The notes: generated by a model from the sequence alone, not told the origin. A DNA stretch of 64,000 nt from Betaproteobacteria bacterium LSUCC0117 (GCA_030441535.1 JAUJFZ010000007.1:55147-119146); one strand, 5' to 3'; counted from the stretch's first letter, positions 17,462 to 25,995 are shown. Made by a program: numbers and translations.

Positions 17462-18064
17462 CTAGGCGAACCAGTGGCTTTGCATCAGCGCGAGCATTTG
17501 CTGCGCGGCCTTACCACGGTGGCTGTTGGCGTTTTTGACGTCGGTGGGCAACTCGGCAAAAGTCTTTTCGAATTCAGGTAACCACATCACCGGGTCAAAC
17601 CCAAAGCCGTTTTCGCCAATCGGTTTCTCGGTGATCAGGCCGGGGGCACGGCCCGAGGCAATCAGGGGCTCAGGGTCATCCGCCCGCCGAACGGCAACCA
17701 AGGTGCTGACCAATGCGGCGCGGCGATCGCTAACGCCTTGCATCTGCTCAAGCAGCGCACGCACGTTGTTGGCATCGCCTTTGGCGTAACCAAATTGCGT
17801 CGCGTAATAGGCGGTATCAACGCCGGGTAGGCCGCCAAAGGCTTCGACACACAGCCCGGCATCATCGGCGATCGCCGCCAGCCCCGTGTGGTGCGCGGCA
17901 TTACGGGCTTTGGCCAAAGCGTTTTCCACAAAGGTGCGATGCGGCTCGGGGGCCTCCGGCACGTTCAAGTCACCCTGCGCGATCAAGGTCACCCCCAGGG
18001 GTGCAAGCAGCGCCTGCAGCTCCCCTAGCTTCCCCGCGTTGTTGGACGCCAAGACCAATTTCAT
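17462..18064 (-). CDS. rdgB: Non-canonical purine NTP pyrophosphatase (RdgB/HAM1)
   Basis: This 200-residue protein has all family motifs: KLVLASNNAGKLGELQALL at the N-terminus, IADDAGLCVEAFGGLPGVDTAYYA with the catalytic Asp, and GFGFDPVMWLPEFEKTFAEL followed by NSHRGKA. It hydrolyses ITP, dITP and XTP to monophosphates and so keeps hypoxanthine and xanthine out of DNA and RNA. It lies between rph (5 bases upstream) and hemW (5 bases downstream) in a tight three-gene operon on the minus strand. Confidence 0.96.
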   Translation of the reverse strand: MKLVLASNNAGKLGELQALLAPLGVTLIAQGDLNVPEAPEPHRTFVENALAKARNAAHHTGLAAIADDAGLCVEAFGGLPGVDTAYYATQFGYAKGDANNVRALLEQMQGVSDRRAALVSTLVAVRRADDPEPLIASGRAPGLITEKPIGENGFGFDPVMWLPEFEKTFAELPTDVKNANSHRGKAAQQMLALMQSHWFA

Positions 18065-18069
18065 GTCGG

Positions 18070-18795
18070 TTAGCCCGCCAAAGCGGCGCGTTGCATGGCG
18101 ACCAGCTCTTGGATGCCTTTCTCTGCCAAATCCAACAACTGCCCCATTTCGGTACGCGAGAATGCAGCGCCCTCGGCCGTGCCTTGCACTTCAACAAAGT
18201 GCCCGGCTGCGGTCATGACGACGTTCATATCGGTGTCGCACGCACTGTCTTCGGTGTATTCCAAATCCAAAAGCGGCGTACCTTCGACGATGCCGACCGA
18301 AATAGCGGCAATAGGCTCGCGGATCGGGGATTGCGCCAACGTACCATTGGCCATCAAACCATTGACCGCATCAGCAGCGGCGATGAAAGCCCCGGTGATT
18401 GCGGCGGTGCGTGTCCCGCCATCGGCTTGCAAAACGTCACAGTCAAGGGTGATGGTGCGTTCGCCAAGCGCCTTGAGATCAAACACCGCGCGCAACGAGC
18501 GTCCAATGAGGCGCTGGATTTCTTGCGTTCGACCGCTTTGCTTACCTTTCGCTGCCTCTCGGCTGCTGCGGGTATGGGTGGCGCGGGGCAACATGCCGTA
18601 TTCGGCGGTGACCCAGCCCTCGCCGCTGCCTTTTTTGTGCGGTGGCACGCGCTCCTCAACAGACGCGGTACACAGAACGCGGGTCTGCCCAAACTCAATC
18701 AATACCGAGCCCTCGGCGTGAACCGTAAATTGGCGTGTGATACGGACAGGGCGGAGTGCGTCTGCGGCACGGTTTTGTGAGCGCTGGTAGGTCAT
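18070..18795 (-). CDS. rph: Ribonuclease PH
   Basis: This 241-residue RNase PH starts [34 protein letters not shown], the standard N-terminus. [34 protein letters not shown] is the phosphate/substrate arginine region, and [20 protein letters not shown] is the catalytic core. The enzyme trims tRNA 3' ends by phosphorolysis. It heads the rph-rdgB-hemW operon and is divergent from yicC with a 107-base gap, which contains a short inverted repeat CACAC-ccc-GTGTG at 18842-18854. Confidence 0.96.
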   Translation of the reverse strand: MTYQRSQNRAADALRPVRITRQFTVHAEGSVLIEFGQTRVLCTASVEERVPPHKKGSGEGWVTAEYGMLPRATHTRSSREAAKGKQSGRTQEIQRLIGRSLRAVFDLKALGERTITLDCDVLQADGGTRTAAITGAFIAAADAVNGLMANGTLAQSPIREPIAAISVGIVEGTPLLDLEYTEDSACDTDMNVVMTAAGHFVEVQGTAEGAAFSRTEMGQLLDLAEKGIQELVAMQRAALAG

Positions 18796-18863
18796 GTTGA
18801 TCGTATGGAGTTAGCGTGGTTAATCAAAGCCGCAATGATCGCACACCCCGTGTGAGGGGAGCC

Positions 18864-18872
18864 TGCGATAAT
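18864..18872 (+). promoter_or_regulatory. Extended -10 promoter for the yicC operon
   Basis: TGC followed by GATAAT forms an extended -10 element 30 bases upstream of the yicC ATG. No strong -35 element is visible, as is usual for extended -10 promoters. Confidence 0.4.
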
Positions 18873-18902
18873 GGGCTTTAGTCCTCGAAAGCACATTGTC
18901 CC

Positions 18903-19820
18903 ATGACCGTTTACAGCATGACTGGCTACGCCAGTTGCCAATCACCCGCAACGCAAAACACCCAACCCGGTGAGCCTGCTCAGGTGGGCATCGGTTTGGA
19001 GATTCGCTCGGTCAACAGCCGCTTTTTGGACCTGAGCTTTCGCGTCAGCGACGAGTTGCGTAGCGCCGAGCCCCTCATGCGTGAACACATCACCAAACAC
19101 CTGAAGCGCGGAAAAGTCGAGGTTCGGGCCTGGATTGAACGGCAACAAGACGGTACCCAAGCCGTCCCCGACACGGCGTCCCTTGAACGGCTGCTGGCTG
19201 CACAAACGGCCGTCAAGGCCGTGCTGCATCAGGCCGCGCCTTTGAGCGTTTCGCAGGTTTTGCAGATGGGCAGCGGTGGTCAAGTCGTTGACGCGACCGT
19301 CGTCGCCCGCGCGCAAAGTTTGCTTGAAGATGCGGTCGACGCCCTGCGAACGGCCCGCGCCCAAGAGGGTGGCCGGTTGGCTCAAACCATCACCGAACGC
19401 ACCGCCAGCTTGCGCGCCTTGGCACAGAGCGCAGAGCCACTGGTGCCCCAATTGGTCGAGCAACAACGCCAACGCTTTTTAGAACGCTGGCAAACCGCCA
19501 TGGGCGATGTGGGTCAAAACGCCAGCGCAACCGCCGCGCAAGCCGCCCAAGACCGGGCACTCAGCGAAGCAACCGCCTTTGCCATTCGCATCGATGTGGC
19601 AGAAGAGGTCAGCCGCCTGCACTCCCACCTCGAGGAGATTGATCGCCTCTTGGCCAAGGGTGGCGAGCTGGGTAAGCGTCTGGATTTTCTGATCCAAGAA
19701 TTACACCGCGAGGCCAACACCTTGGGCTCAAAATCATCCAGCTTGGAGCTGACGCGCATCTCCGTTGACATGAAAGTGTTGATTGAGCAAATGCGCGAGC
19801 AGGTTCAGAACATCGAGTGA
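18903..19820 (+). CDS. yicC: YicC-family endoribonuclease
   Basis: This 305-residue protein begins with the diagnostic YSMTGYASCQ and continues with EIRSVNSRFLDLSFRVSDELR. It ends with the DUF1732-type C-terminus EEIDRLLAKGGELGKRLDFLIQELHREANTLGSKS and DMKVLIEQMREQVQNIE. YicC proteins are endoribonucleases implicated in small-RNA turnover in stationary phase. The gene lies 66 bases upstream of gmk, the usual arrangement. The middle region is longer and richer in Ala/Gln than in E. coli YicC, as in other betaproteobacteria. Confidence 0.93.
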   Translation: MTVYSMTGYASCQSPATQNTQPGEPAQVGIGLEIRSVNSRFLDLSFRVSDELRSAEPLMREHITKHLKRGKVEVRAWIERQQDGTQAVPDTASLERLLAAQTAVKAVLHQAAPLSVSQVLQMGSGGQVVDATVVARAQSLLEDAVDALRTARAQEGGRLAQTITERTASLRALAQSAEPLVPQLVEQQRQRFLERWQTAMGDVGQNASATAAQAAQDRALSEATAFAIRIDVAEEVSRLHSHLEEIDRLLAKGGELGKRLDFLIQELHREANTLGSKSSSLELTRISVDMKVLIEQMREQVQNIE

Positions 19821-19886
19821 AGCCCAGCGTGGCGCGCCGCAAGCGATAAAATACCGTTTTGACCAACTGGCAAAAGCCACCCCGCC

Positions 19887-20552
19887 ATGACCGCGCCCGC
19901 CTCCCCCTCTGTCACCGACTACCCCGGTAACCTCTACGTGGTCGCCGCACCCAGTGGGACGGGTAAGTCGAGCTTGGTCAAAGCCCTGATGGAGTTGGAC
20001 TCGCGTGTCAGCCCCAGCGTGTCGCATACCACGCGCGCGCCCCGTGGGCAAGAAAAGGACGGCCGGGAATACCACTTTGTGGACGACGCCACGTTCGAGG
20101 CCATGGTCAGTCAAGATGCCTTCTTAGAGTGGGCCAACGTGCATGGCAACTGCTACGGCACCTCGCGCCAAGCGATCGACGACCAGATCGCCAAGGGAAC
20201 CGATGTGGTACTCGAAATTGACTACCAAGGCGCCCTGCAGATCAAAAAGCTGTACGCCAATGCCGTGTTGATTTTCATCTTGCCACCCAGTTGGGACGAA
20301 CTGCGGGGTCGGTTGGAGCGCCGCGCAGAGGATTCAGACGATGTCATCGAGGTCCGCCTGGCCAACGCCCGCCACGAGATCGTCCAGGCCCAACATTTCC
20401 ACTACGTTATAATCAATGAGTTGTTTGACCGGGCGCTTTTCGATCTGAAAGCGATCGTTCACGCCCAACGACTCAAGTACGCTGCACAGCGCCGACTGCA
20501 TTCGGAAACCTTCACCGGTTTAGGTCTCACGAGTCTCGACTCGATTGATTGA
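19887..20552 (+). CDS. gmk: Guanylate kinase
   Basis: This 221-residue enzyme has the P-loop [11 protein letters not shown], the GMP-binding segment [23 protein letters not shown] and the lid region [21 protein letters not shown]. It phosphorylates GMP to GDP with ATP. A GCGATAAAAT sequence just upstream (about 19841-19850) could provide an internal -10. It sits between yicC and rpoZ, 58 bases before the rpoZ start. Confidence 0.96.
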   Translation: MTAPASPSVTDYPGNLYVVAAPSGTGKSSLVKALMELDSRVSPSVSHTTRAPRGQEKDGREYHFVDDATFEAMVSQDAFLEWANVHGNCYGTSRQAIDDQIAKGTDVVLEIDYQGALQIKKLYANAVLIFILPPSWDELRGRLERRAEDSDDVIEVRLANARHEIVQAQHFHYVIINELFDRALFDLKAIVHAQRLKYAAQRRLHSETFTGLGLTSLDSID

Positions 20553-20610
20553 CCACCGAGCCCTCGGAAACCCGTCGTTCTTAATTGTTTCTGTTAACTG
20601 GAGTCCGCAC

Positions 20611-20814
20611 ATGGCCCGCATCACTGTTGAAGATTGCTTGGAGAAAATCCCTAACCGCTTCCAGCTCGTTTTGGCTGCCACTTACCGTGCGCGCATGTTG
20701 AGCCAAGGCCACACTCCCCGCGTGGAGACCAAAAACAAGCCGGGCGTGACCGCACTGCGTGAAATCGCAGCTGGCGAAGTCGGCCTGGAGATGCTGCGTA
20801 AGGTCCCAACCTGA
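20611..20814 (+). CDS. rpoZ: RNA polymerase omega subunit
   Basis: The ATG at 20611, with a TGGAG ribosome-binding site at about 20599-20603, gives 67 residues starting [30 protein letters not shown], the conserved omega N-terminus. A longer upstream reading is not needed. Omega stabilises beta-prime during polymerase assembly and forms part of a ppGpp-binding site, so its position just before spoT is functionally sensible. A strong intrinsic terminator follows. Confidence 0.97.
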   Translation: MARITVEDCLEKIPNRFQLVLAATYRARMLSQGHTPRVETKNKPGVTALREIAAGEVGLEMLRKVPT

Positions 20815-20832
20815 CCCATCGCCACCCAAATC

Positions 20833-20858
20833 AAGCACCCTTTGGGGTGCTTTTTTTT
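20833..20858 (+). terminator. Intrinsic terminator between rpoZ and spoT
   Basis: AAGCACCC-ttt-GGGGTGCTT is followed by a T8 run. It would end the yicC-gmk-rpoZ transcript, implying a separate promoter or readthrough for spoT 56 bases downstream. Confidence 0.9.
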
Positions 20859-20913
20859 GTCCAAAAATCCCCAGCACGCTCATGGGGCGCATCTACGCGC
20901 TAAAGTACGCGTT

Positions 20914-23172
20914 ATGCCCCGCACCAAAAAAGCACCCTCAGACATCGCGACCGCTGCGCCCGCAGCGGCGCCGGGGGTGGCTGTGCAAACGGCGGCAGCT
21001 GCGAGTTTCGCGGCGCTGCTGAAAAAAATCGACTACCTCAGCGATGGTGACATCGACGACATCCGTCGCGCCTATCGCTTTGCTGACGAAGCCCATCTCG
21101 GGCAGATGCGTAAAAGTGGCGCGCCTTACATCACCCACCCGATTGCGGTTGCCGGTTTATGCGCTGACTGGAAGCTCGACGCGCAAGCCCTAATGGCGGC
21201 CTTGATGCACGACGTCCTAGAGGACTGCGGCATCACGAAAATCGAGATGGCCGAAAAGTTCGGCGTCGGTGTTGCTGATCTGGTCGACGGTCTCACCAAA
21301 CTCGAAAAACTGGAGTTCGACAACCGCGAAGAGAACCAAGCGGAGTCGTTTCGGAAAATGCTCTTGGCGATGGCGCGCGATGTGCGGGTCATCCTCATCA
21401 AGTTGGCGGACAGAACCCACAACATGCGCACCATGGGTGACATGCCGCGCAACAAGTGGCGCCGGATCTCGGAAGAAACTGCTGACATCTACGCGCCCAT
21501 CGCGCACCGGTTGGGCCTTGACCGCACCTACCGTGAGTTGCAGGATTTATCGTTCCAATTCCTCAACCCGTGGCGTTACCGCACACTCACCAAAGCCGTA
21601 GACCGCGCGAGACGCCGGCGTAACGACTTGATTGACCGCGTGAAGTCGGACGTCCTGACGGCACTGGCCAACCAAAACATTTACGCCGACGTGCAAGGGC
21701 GGGAAAAAACGCTCTTCTCCATCTACAACAAGATGCAGGAGAAACACCTGTCCTTCTCACAGGTGAGCGACCTTTATGGTTTCCGGGTGCTGCTGCCCAG
21801 CCTGATTGACTGTTACACCGCCTTGGGCCTGTTGCACCAAATTTACAAACCCGTGCCGGGCCGCTTCAAGGACTACATTGCCATTCCAAAGGTCAATGGC
21901 TACCAGTCATTGCACACCACGCTGGTGGGGCCTGCCGGTATCAACATTGAAATTCAACTCCGCACCATCGAAATGAATTTGGTCGCCGAGTCAGGCGTTG
22001 CCGCGCATTGGCTCTACAAGGCAGACAACCCCGAGAGCGGCGATAGCGATCGACTGAGCGCGCAATGGGTGCAATCCATGCTGGATATCCAGCAAGAGAC
22101 CCGCGACGCCGCCGAATTTTGGGACCACATCAAAATTGATTTGTTCCCTGACTCGGTCTATGTCTTCACCCCCAAAGGCAAAATTTTGGCCATGCCGCGC
22201 GGCGCAACGGCGGTGGACTTTGCCTACGCTATCCACACCGATGTGGGTCAACATGCCGTCTCGGCAACCATCAACGGCGAGCCAGCGCCCCTGCGCTCTG
22301 AGCTACAAAACGGTGATGTGGTGGGCATCGAAACCGCGTCCATGTCGGGCCCTAACCCTGCGTGGCTGACCTTTGTGCAAACGGGTCGCGCGCGGTCGAA
22401 AATTCGAAATTATTTAAAGCAACTCGAAGATGACCAGTCGCGTGAACTGGGGATCAAAATGTTGCGCCAAGCGATGCGCGCCGAGGGTATCGCCCAACTA
22501 CCAGACGAAGTGTCGCAACCAGAGGTCTGGGCTAAGTTGCTTCGGTTCGCAGGCAACAAAAGCACAGATGAACTTTTCAGTGACATGGGCTTGGGCAAAC
22601 GCATTGCCAGCATCATTGCGAAAAAGCTAACGATGCTGTTAGCCGAAGAAGGCATGAAGCCCGACATGATGCTCATCACCTCGGCCCGCTTCACCAACAC
22701 TTCCGAAGAGCCGATCAGCCAAGGCGTGCTGACATTAGACGGCACCGAGGGTGCATCGGTCATTTATGCACAATGCTGCCAACCGATTCCCGGTGACCGC
22801 ATTGTGGGCTACTTGGGGCGCGGTGACGGCCTAGCGGTGCACACCGTTGAATGCCCAGTTGGACGCCGTTTATTGCAGCGCGACAGCGAGCGATTCCTAC
22901 AAGTGGAATGGTCAGACGAGCCGACCCGCGCTTTTGAATCCAAGCTGTTAATCAGCGTTGACAACGGCAAAGGCGTATTGGCGCGGGTCGCAGCAGCGCT
23001 CACCAGCGCCGAGGCCGATATCACGCACGTCGACATGGGTAACGACCACAACCAAGTGGAGTTGCGCTTCACGATAGCGGTACGCAACCGTCGCCACTTG
23101 GCGGATGTACTGCGCGCGGTCAAACGCACACCATCCGTGCTGCGCGCCTACCGACACAAAACGCGCGGTTAA
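20914..23172 (+). CDS. spoT: Bifunctional (p)ppGpp synthetase/hydrolase (SpoT/Rel)
   Basis: I chose the ATG at 20914 (752 residues). An earlier in-frame start at 20842 would lie in the rpoZ terminator. Domains in order are a hydrolase HD domain (about 60-200; HLGQMRKSGAPYITHPIAVAG, MHDVLEDCG, KLADRTHNMRTM), a synthetase domain (RFKDYIAIPKVNGYQSLHTTLVGP), a TGS domain (VYVFTPKGKILAMPRGATAVDFAYAIHTDVG) and a C-terminal ACT domain (VDNGKGVLARVAAALTSAEADI). Intact HD and synthetase motifs indicate a bifunctional SpoT-type enzyme of the stringent response. Confidence 0.95.
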   Translation: MPRTKKAPSDIATAAPAAAPGVAVQTAAAASFAALLKKIDYLSDGDIDDIRRAYRFADEAHLGQMRKSGAPYITHPIAVAGLCADWKLDAQALMAALMHDVLEDCGITKIEMAEKFGVGVADLVDGLTKLEKLEFDNREENQAESFRKMLLAMARDVRVILIKLADRTHNMRTMGDMPRNKWRRISEETADIYAPIAHRLGLDRTYRELQDLSFQFLNPWRYRTLTKAVDRARRRRNDLIDRVKSDVLTALANQNIYADVQGREKTLFSIYNKMQEKHLSFSQVSDLYGFRVLLPSLIDCYTALGLLHQIYKPVPGRFKDYIAIPKVNGYQSLHTTLVGPAGINIEIQLRTIEMNLVAESGVAAHWLYKADNPESGDSDRLSAQWVQSMLDIQQETRDAAEFWDHIKIDLFPDSVYVFTPKGKILAMPRGATAVDFAYAIHTDVGQHAVSATINGEPAPLRSELQNGDVVGIETASMSGPNPAWLTFVQTGRARSKIRNYLKQLEDDQSRELGIKMLRQAMRAEGIAQLPDEVSQPEVWAKLLRFAGNKSTDELFSDMGLGKRIASIIAKKLTMLLAEEGMKPDMMLITSARFTNTSEEPISQGVLTLDGTEGASVIYAQCCQPIPGDRIVGYLGRGDGLAVHTVECPVGRRLLQRDSERFLQVEWSDEPTRAFESKLLISVDNGKGVLARVAAALTSAEADITHVDMGNDHNQVELRFTIAVRNRRHLADVLRAVKRTPSVLRAYRHKTRG

Positions 23173-23174
23173 AC

Positions 23175-23855
23175 GTGCCGGGGGCTATACAACCCATGGG
23201 GCGATCGCCCTTGCTGCTGTCTGTGCCGGTTGCCGTTGGCTACGTGCCATTGGGCGCGGTCTTTGGCTTCTTGTTCGTGCAAGCCGGCGGCGCGTGGTGG
23301 ATGGCCATCGCCAGCAGCGTGCTGATCTACGCTGGCGCCTCACAGTTCATGATGATCCCCATGCTCACGGCAGGCCTGCCGATTGGCTCGATCGCACTGG
23401 CAACATTGGTCGTCAATTTGCGTCACGTGTTTTACGGTTTGTCGCTGTTGCACTTGGTACCAAAAAACGGCTTAGCCAAGTTTTACCTGATCTTTGGTTT
23501 AACCGACGAAACCTACTCACTCCTCACCACCTTACCGGCTGAGACCACGCCCATGCAACGCGTGTGGCTCACGCTGATTAACCAAATGTGGTGGGTCAGC
23601 GGAACAGCCTTAGGTGCCGTTTTAGGTAGCCAAGTGCAAACCCAATTAGCTGGATTGGACTTCGCGCTTGTGGCCTTATTTGCGGTGTTGGTGGTTGAGC
23701 AATGGCGGGCGCGCAGCAGCGCCAAACCGTTGTGGGTTGCGCTGCTCAGTTACCCGGTTGCTTGGCTGATATGGCCAGCACACGCCCTATTGGCAGCGAT
23801 TGGTATGAGTGTTGTCGCCGCCATCTGGCTGGATTGGATCACGCATGGACGATAG
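23175..23855 (+). CDS. azlC: AzlC-family branched-chain amino acid exporter, large subunit
   Basis: A GTG start at 23175, three bases after the spoT stop, gives 226 residues with about six hydrophobic segments. Motifs of AzlC are SVPVAVGYVPLGAVFGFLFVQAGG, SVLIYAGASQFMM, LRHVFYGLSLLHL and GLTDETYSLL. With AzlD it forms an inner-membrane exporter for branched-chain amino acids or their analogues. It overlaps azlD by 11 bases, so translation is coupled. Placement directly after spoT suggests co-transcription. Confidence 0.88.
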   Translation: MPGAIQPMGRSPLLLSVPVAVGYVPLGAVFGFLFVQAGGAWWMAIASSVLIYAGASQFMMIPMLTAGLPIGSIALATLVVNLRHVFYGLSLLHLVPKNGLAKFYLIFGLTDETYSLLTTLPAETTPMQRVWLTLINQMWWVSGTALGAVLGSQVQTQLAGLDFALVALFAVLVVEQWRARSSAKPLWVALLSYPVAWLIWPAHALLAAIGMSVVAAIWLDWITHGR

Positions 23856-24168
23856 CACCTACGTCATCCTCACCATCGTCGCGATGGGCGCAGTGACCTT
23901 CGCCATTCGCGCTCTGCCCTTCATGACGGGCCGTTGGTTGCAGCGACACCCCCAAGTCCAACGACTGGGCCGATTTCTGCCGCTAAGCATCATGGTGTTA
24001 CTGACCCTGCACAGCCTGCGCGACATCGCAGGCAGTTGGGCAGGTCAGTTGTGGCCAGAGGTATTGGCGTTGACGCTGGTCATTGGCCTGCAGTGGTGGC
24101 GACGACACGCCCTGCTGAGTATTGCCGTGGGTACGCTGTTGTACCTGTGGCTGCGCAACGGCTTTTAA
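23845..24168 (+). CDS. azlD: AzlD-family branched-chain amino acid exporter, small subunit
   Basis: The ATG at 23845 (107 residues) was chosen over an upstream in-frame start that lies well inside azlC. The product has three to four transmembrane segments and the AzlD signature VTFAIRALPFMTGRWLQRHPQVQRLGRFLPLSIMVLLTLHSL. It is the small partner of AzlC and has no soluble domain. Its end overlaps that of the convergent greB by four bases, with no terminator between them. Confidence 0.88.
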   Translation: MDDSTYVILTIVAMGAVTFAIRALPFMTGRWLQRHPQVQRLGRFLPLSIMVLLTLHSLRDIAGSWAGQLWPEVLALTLVIGLQWWRRHALLSIAVGTLLYLWLRNGF

Positions 24169-24728
24169 ATGTATTGCACCGCTTCAATGCAAAGCGTTTG
24201 ACGACCCGTTGGAGTTTGCACACGCACCTCATCGCCCACATGGGCTTTTAAAAGCGCTTTCGCAACCGGCGAAATCCAGCTGATCTGCCCGTGGTCGTGC
24301 TGCACCTCGTCGACACCCACGATTTGAACGGTAACCGGGTCTTCTGCGGGCGCACCCTCAACCACGGAATACGTCACCGTTGCGCCAAAGAAAACCTGAT
24401 CACTGCCCGCGTTAGCAGTGGTGTCGACCACCTCGGCAATCGCCAACCGTTTGGTCAAGAATCGCAAGCGCCTGTCAATTTCACGCAGGCGCTTTTTGCC
24501 GTAAATGTAGTCACCGTTCTCTGATCGGTCGCCATTTTTCGCGGCCCAATGAACCGCCTCTACGACGATCGGGCGTTCGACATCAAGCAACTGCAGTAAC
24601 TCGGTGCGTAAGCGGGCTTCCCCCGCCTTGGTGATGTAGTTTTTATAGGGCGCAGCAGGCGCACCGCTGACGTCGCCGTCGTCATCGTCCTCGTCCTCGT
24701 CGAGTGAAAAATCTAAGTTCTCTGACAC
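24165..24728 (-). CDS. greB: Transcription elongation factor GreB
   Basis: I chose the GTG at 24728 (187 residues, VSENLDFSLDED...) because GAGGTGA, a near-perfect Shine-Dalgarno sequence, lies eight bases upstream. A longer reading from a TTG at 24779 would start inside the tRNA-Arg terminator hairpin. An acidic tail (DEDEDDDDGDVS) precedes the GreB core: NYITKAGEARLRTELLQLL, NGDRSENGDYIYGKKRLREIDRRLRFLTKRL and the C-terminal FKBP-like SWISPVAKALLKAHVGDEV. GreB rescues backtracked RNA polymerase by stimulating transcript cleavage. The long acidic N-terminal extension is unlike E. coli GreB. Confidence 0.9.
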   Translation of the reverse strand: MSENLDFSLDEDEDDDDGDVSGAPAAPYKNYITKAGEARLRTELLQLLDVERPIVVEAVHWAAKNGDRSENGDYIYGKKRLREIDRRLRFLTKRLAIAEVVDTTANAGSDQVFFGATVTYSVVEGAPAEDPVTVQIVGVDEVQHDHGQISWISPVAKALLKAHVGDEVRVQTPTGRQTLCIEAVQYI

Positions 24729-24752
24729 GATGTATGTCACCTCTCGCAACGC

Positions 24753-24786
24753 AAAAAGGGCTGCAAACAATGTTTGCAACCCTTTT
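24753..24786 (-). terminator. Terminator of tRNA-Arg
   Basis: This long hairpin (AAAAGGG-TGCAAAC / GTTTGCA-CCCTTTT with one mismatch, loop of 3) ends in T5 on the minus strand, 18 bases beyond the tRNA CCA. It separates the tRNA from greB and excludes the upstream TTG as a greB start. Confidence 0.8.
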
Positions 24787-24803
24787 ATTGAACTTTTATA
24801 AGT

Positions 24804-24880
24804 TGGTGCGGCTGGCAGGATTCGAACCCACGACCCCTTGGTTCGTAGCCAAGTACTCTATCCAACTGAGCTACAGCCGC
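24804..24880 (-). tRNA. tRNA-Arg(ACG), CCA encoded
   Basis: On the minus strand the acceptor GCGGCTG pairs with CAGCCGC, then the discriminator A and CCA. The D-arm is GCTCAGTTGGATAGAGT. The anticodon stem-loop CTTGGCTACGAACCAAG gives anticodon ACG, read after A34 deamination as ICG. The T-loop is GTTCGAATC. The length is 77 nt with CCA. A TGCTAGAAT extended -10 element sits at 24891-24899, eleven bases upstream of the mature 5' end. Confidence 0.97.
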
Positions 24881-24890
24881 TGAGCCTTTA

Positions 24891-24899
24891 ATTCTAGCA
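24891..24899 (-). promoter_or_regulatory. Extended -10 promoter of tRNA-Arg
   Basis: TGCTAGAAT on the minus strand is an extended -10 (TGN plus TAGAAT) placed correctly to start transcription a few bases before tRNA-Arg. Confidence 0.5.
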
Positions 24900-24919
24900 T
24901 CGGTTTCTGGCTTTTTATT

Positions 24920-24953
24920 TTGCGCATCGATAAATATTTTATCGACCGCGCAA
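24920..24953. repeat. Long inverted repeat in the tRNA-Arg / ykgJ-like divergent region
   Basis: TTGCGC-a-TCGATAAA and its complement TTTATCGA-cc-GCGCAA surround a 3-base centre, 14 matched positions per arm with a single-base asymmetry. It lacks a T run, so it is not a terminator. It is placed like an operator or a DNA-bending promoter element between divergent genes. Confidence 0.6.
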
Positions 24954-25030
24954 AGCATCCGAGGGGATTGGACGCATAATCCCCGAGCCCCGATTGGTGG
25001 GTGTATGGTCCGTTTTCTTTCGAGGCGACT

Positions 25031-25438
25031 ATGGCCGACTTGCAACTTGTCATCAAGACGGAAGATGATCGTATCTTCTACGACATGCCTGAGCAGAGCC
25101 CCTGCTCCAACTGCGGCGTTTGCTGCAAACACTTCAGGGTTTCCTTTTATCAAGGGGAGCTAGACACCTTCCCTAATGGGTTTGTACCCATTGCAATGAC
25201 CACCCCCGTGACTCCCTTTCTAGTCTGCATGAAAGGGACAGAGAACGGCAACCAAAACGGCACCGGTAGATGCATTGCACTGCAACCCAACAACAAATGT
25301 GCGATCTATAGCAATCGCCCAACACCTTGCCGAGAATTTGCGGTTTACATGCCCGATGGTTCGCTCAATCCCCGCTGTATCGAGCTGCGGTCAAGGTATG
25401 GCGTACCGCCCTACGAACCACCGTTAAAAGCGGCATAG
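25031..25438 (+). CDS. YkgJ-family cysteine-cluster protein
   Basis: The ATG at 25031 gives 135 residues. The YkgJ (Fe/Zn-cluster) signature is CSNCGVCCKHFRVSFYQGE near residues 24-42, followed by further conserved Cys residues in GRCIAL, NKCAIY, PTPCREF and NPRCIEL. Such proteins are thought to bind a metal or Fe-S cluster through the CxxCxxCC set; no reaction is established. It is a stand-alone gene with no partner on the same strand. Confidence 0.8.
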   Translation: MADLQLVIKTEDDRIFYDMPEQSPCSNCGVCCKHFRVSFYQGELDTFPNGFVPIAMTTPVTPFLVCMKGTENGNQNGTGRCIALQPNNKCAIYSNRPTPCREFAVYMPDGSLNPRCIELRSRYGVPPYEPPLKAA

Positions 25439-25735
25439 GTCTGGATTGATCTGAAGGTCATTAACTTGATACTTTTTTCAATCTATAGGGTTCATTTACA
25501 CCATATTCATCTTATTTTTTAGTTGTTTTTTCGCAACAAAATTGAAAAGTAAATAAAATTGTTTTCATAGGGTTATCCATAGGTTCACCGCCAGATATAT
25601 GATCCGCTCCGGTGTGTTCGAGAACAGAAATAAAGCCTGTTTTTGTGCCGCCTAGCATTAAGAAGTTCGCCGTTTTGGCGGGCTTTTTTTTGGACAGCTT
25701 TGTTTGTTCAATCCTTTATCTTTGTGAGCTTAATC
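25439..25735. other. AT-rich 297-bp intergenic region with an orphan terminator
   Basis: No ORF worth calling lies here. The first half is strongly AT-rich. A weak TTGAAA (25542) / TTCATA (25564) promoter pair is possible, and an intrinsic terminator at 25665-25691 stands without an obvious gene. The stretch could be a long 3' UTR of the ykgJ-like gene, a small RNA gene of about 110 nt, or an attenuated leader for the lipoprotein at 25736. Confidence 0.4.
25665..25691 (+). terminator. Intrinsic terminator upstream of the Ala/Pro lipoprotein
   Basis: A 7-bp stem (GTTCGCC / GGCGGGC with two G-U pairs) has loop GTTTT and is followed by T8. It lies 45 bases before the lipoprotein ATG on the same strand. 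Confidence 0.65.
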
Positions 25736-25957
25736 ATGAAAAAATCAGTTCTCTTAGCTGCCTTGTTGGCTGCGTTCGCTTTGACAGCTTGTGGCCAAAA
25801 AGAAGAAGCCGCTGCGCCTGCTGAAGCACCTGCTGCTGCTGCTGCGCCTGCTGCGACCGAGGCACCTGCTGCTGCACCCGCTGCAACAGAAGCACCCGCT
25901 CCCGCTGCGACTGAGGCACCTGCTGCTGCGCCTGCTGCTGAACCAGCAAAACAGTAA
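25736..25957 (+). CDS. Small Ala/Pro-repeat lipoprotein
   Basis: The ATG at 25736 gives a 73-residue product with a classic lipoprotein signal, MKKSVLLAALLAAFALTACGQ, with the lipobox Cys at residue 19. The mature part is nearly all Ala, Pro, Glu and Thr, built from imperfect repeats of the unit PAATEAPAA. It has no recognisable fold and is likely an extended periplasmic chain tethered to a membrane. Similar short repeat lipoproteins are common in betaproteobacteria, but I know no assigned role. The upstream stem-loop may control its expression. Repeat number is likely to vary between strains. Confidence 0.75.
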   Translation: MKKSVLLAALLAAFALTACGQKEEAAAPAEAPAAAAAPAATEAPAAAPAATEAPAPAATEAPAAAPAAEPAKQ

Positions 25958-25995
25958 TGCTTTGAGGCACGGTCACTACACCCGTGGTGACCAAC

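Noticed and set aside
18001..18780. 259-codon plus-strand frame
   Set aside because: Antisense to rph and rdgB, both certain genes.
20842..20913. N-terminal extension of SpoT
   Set aside because: It begins inside the rpoZ terminator; the ATG at 20914 is better.
24729..24779. N-terminal extension of GreB from a TTG at 24779
   Set aside because: It would be translated from inside the tRNA-Arg terminator hairpin, and a good Shine-Dalgarno sequence supports the GTG at 24728.
25800..25957. Repeats in the Ala/Pro lipoprotein as a CRISPR or tandem DNA array
   Set aside because: They are short imperfect codon-level repeats of PAATEAPAA in a coding frame, without spacers.
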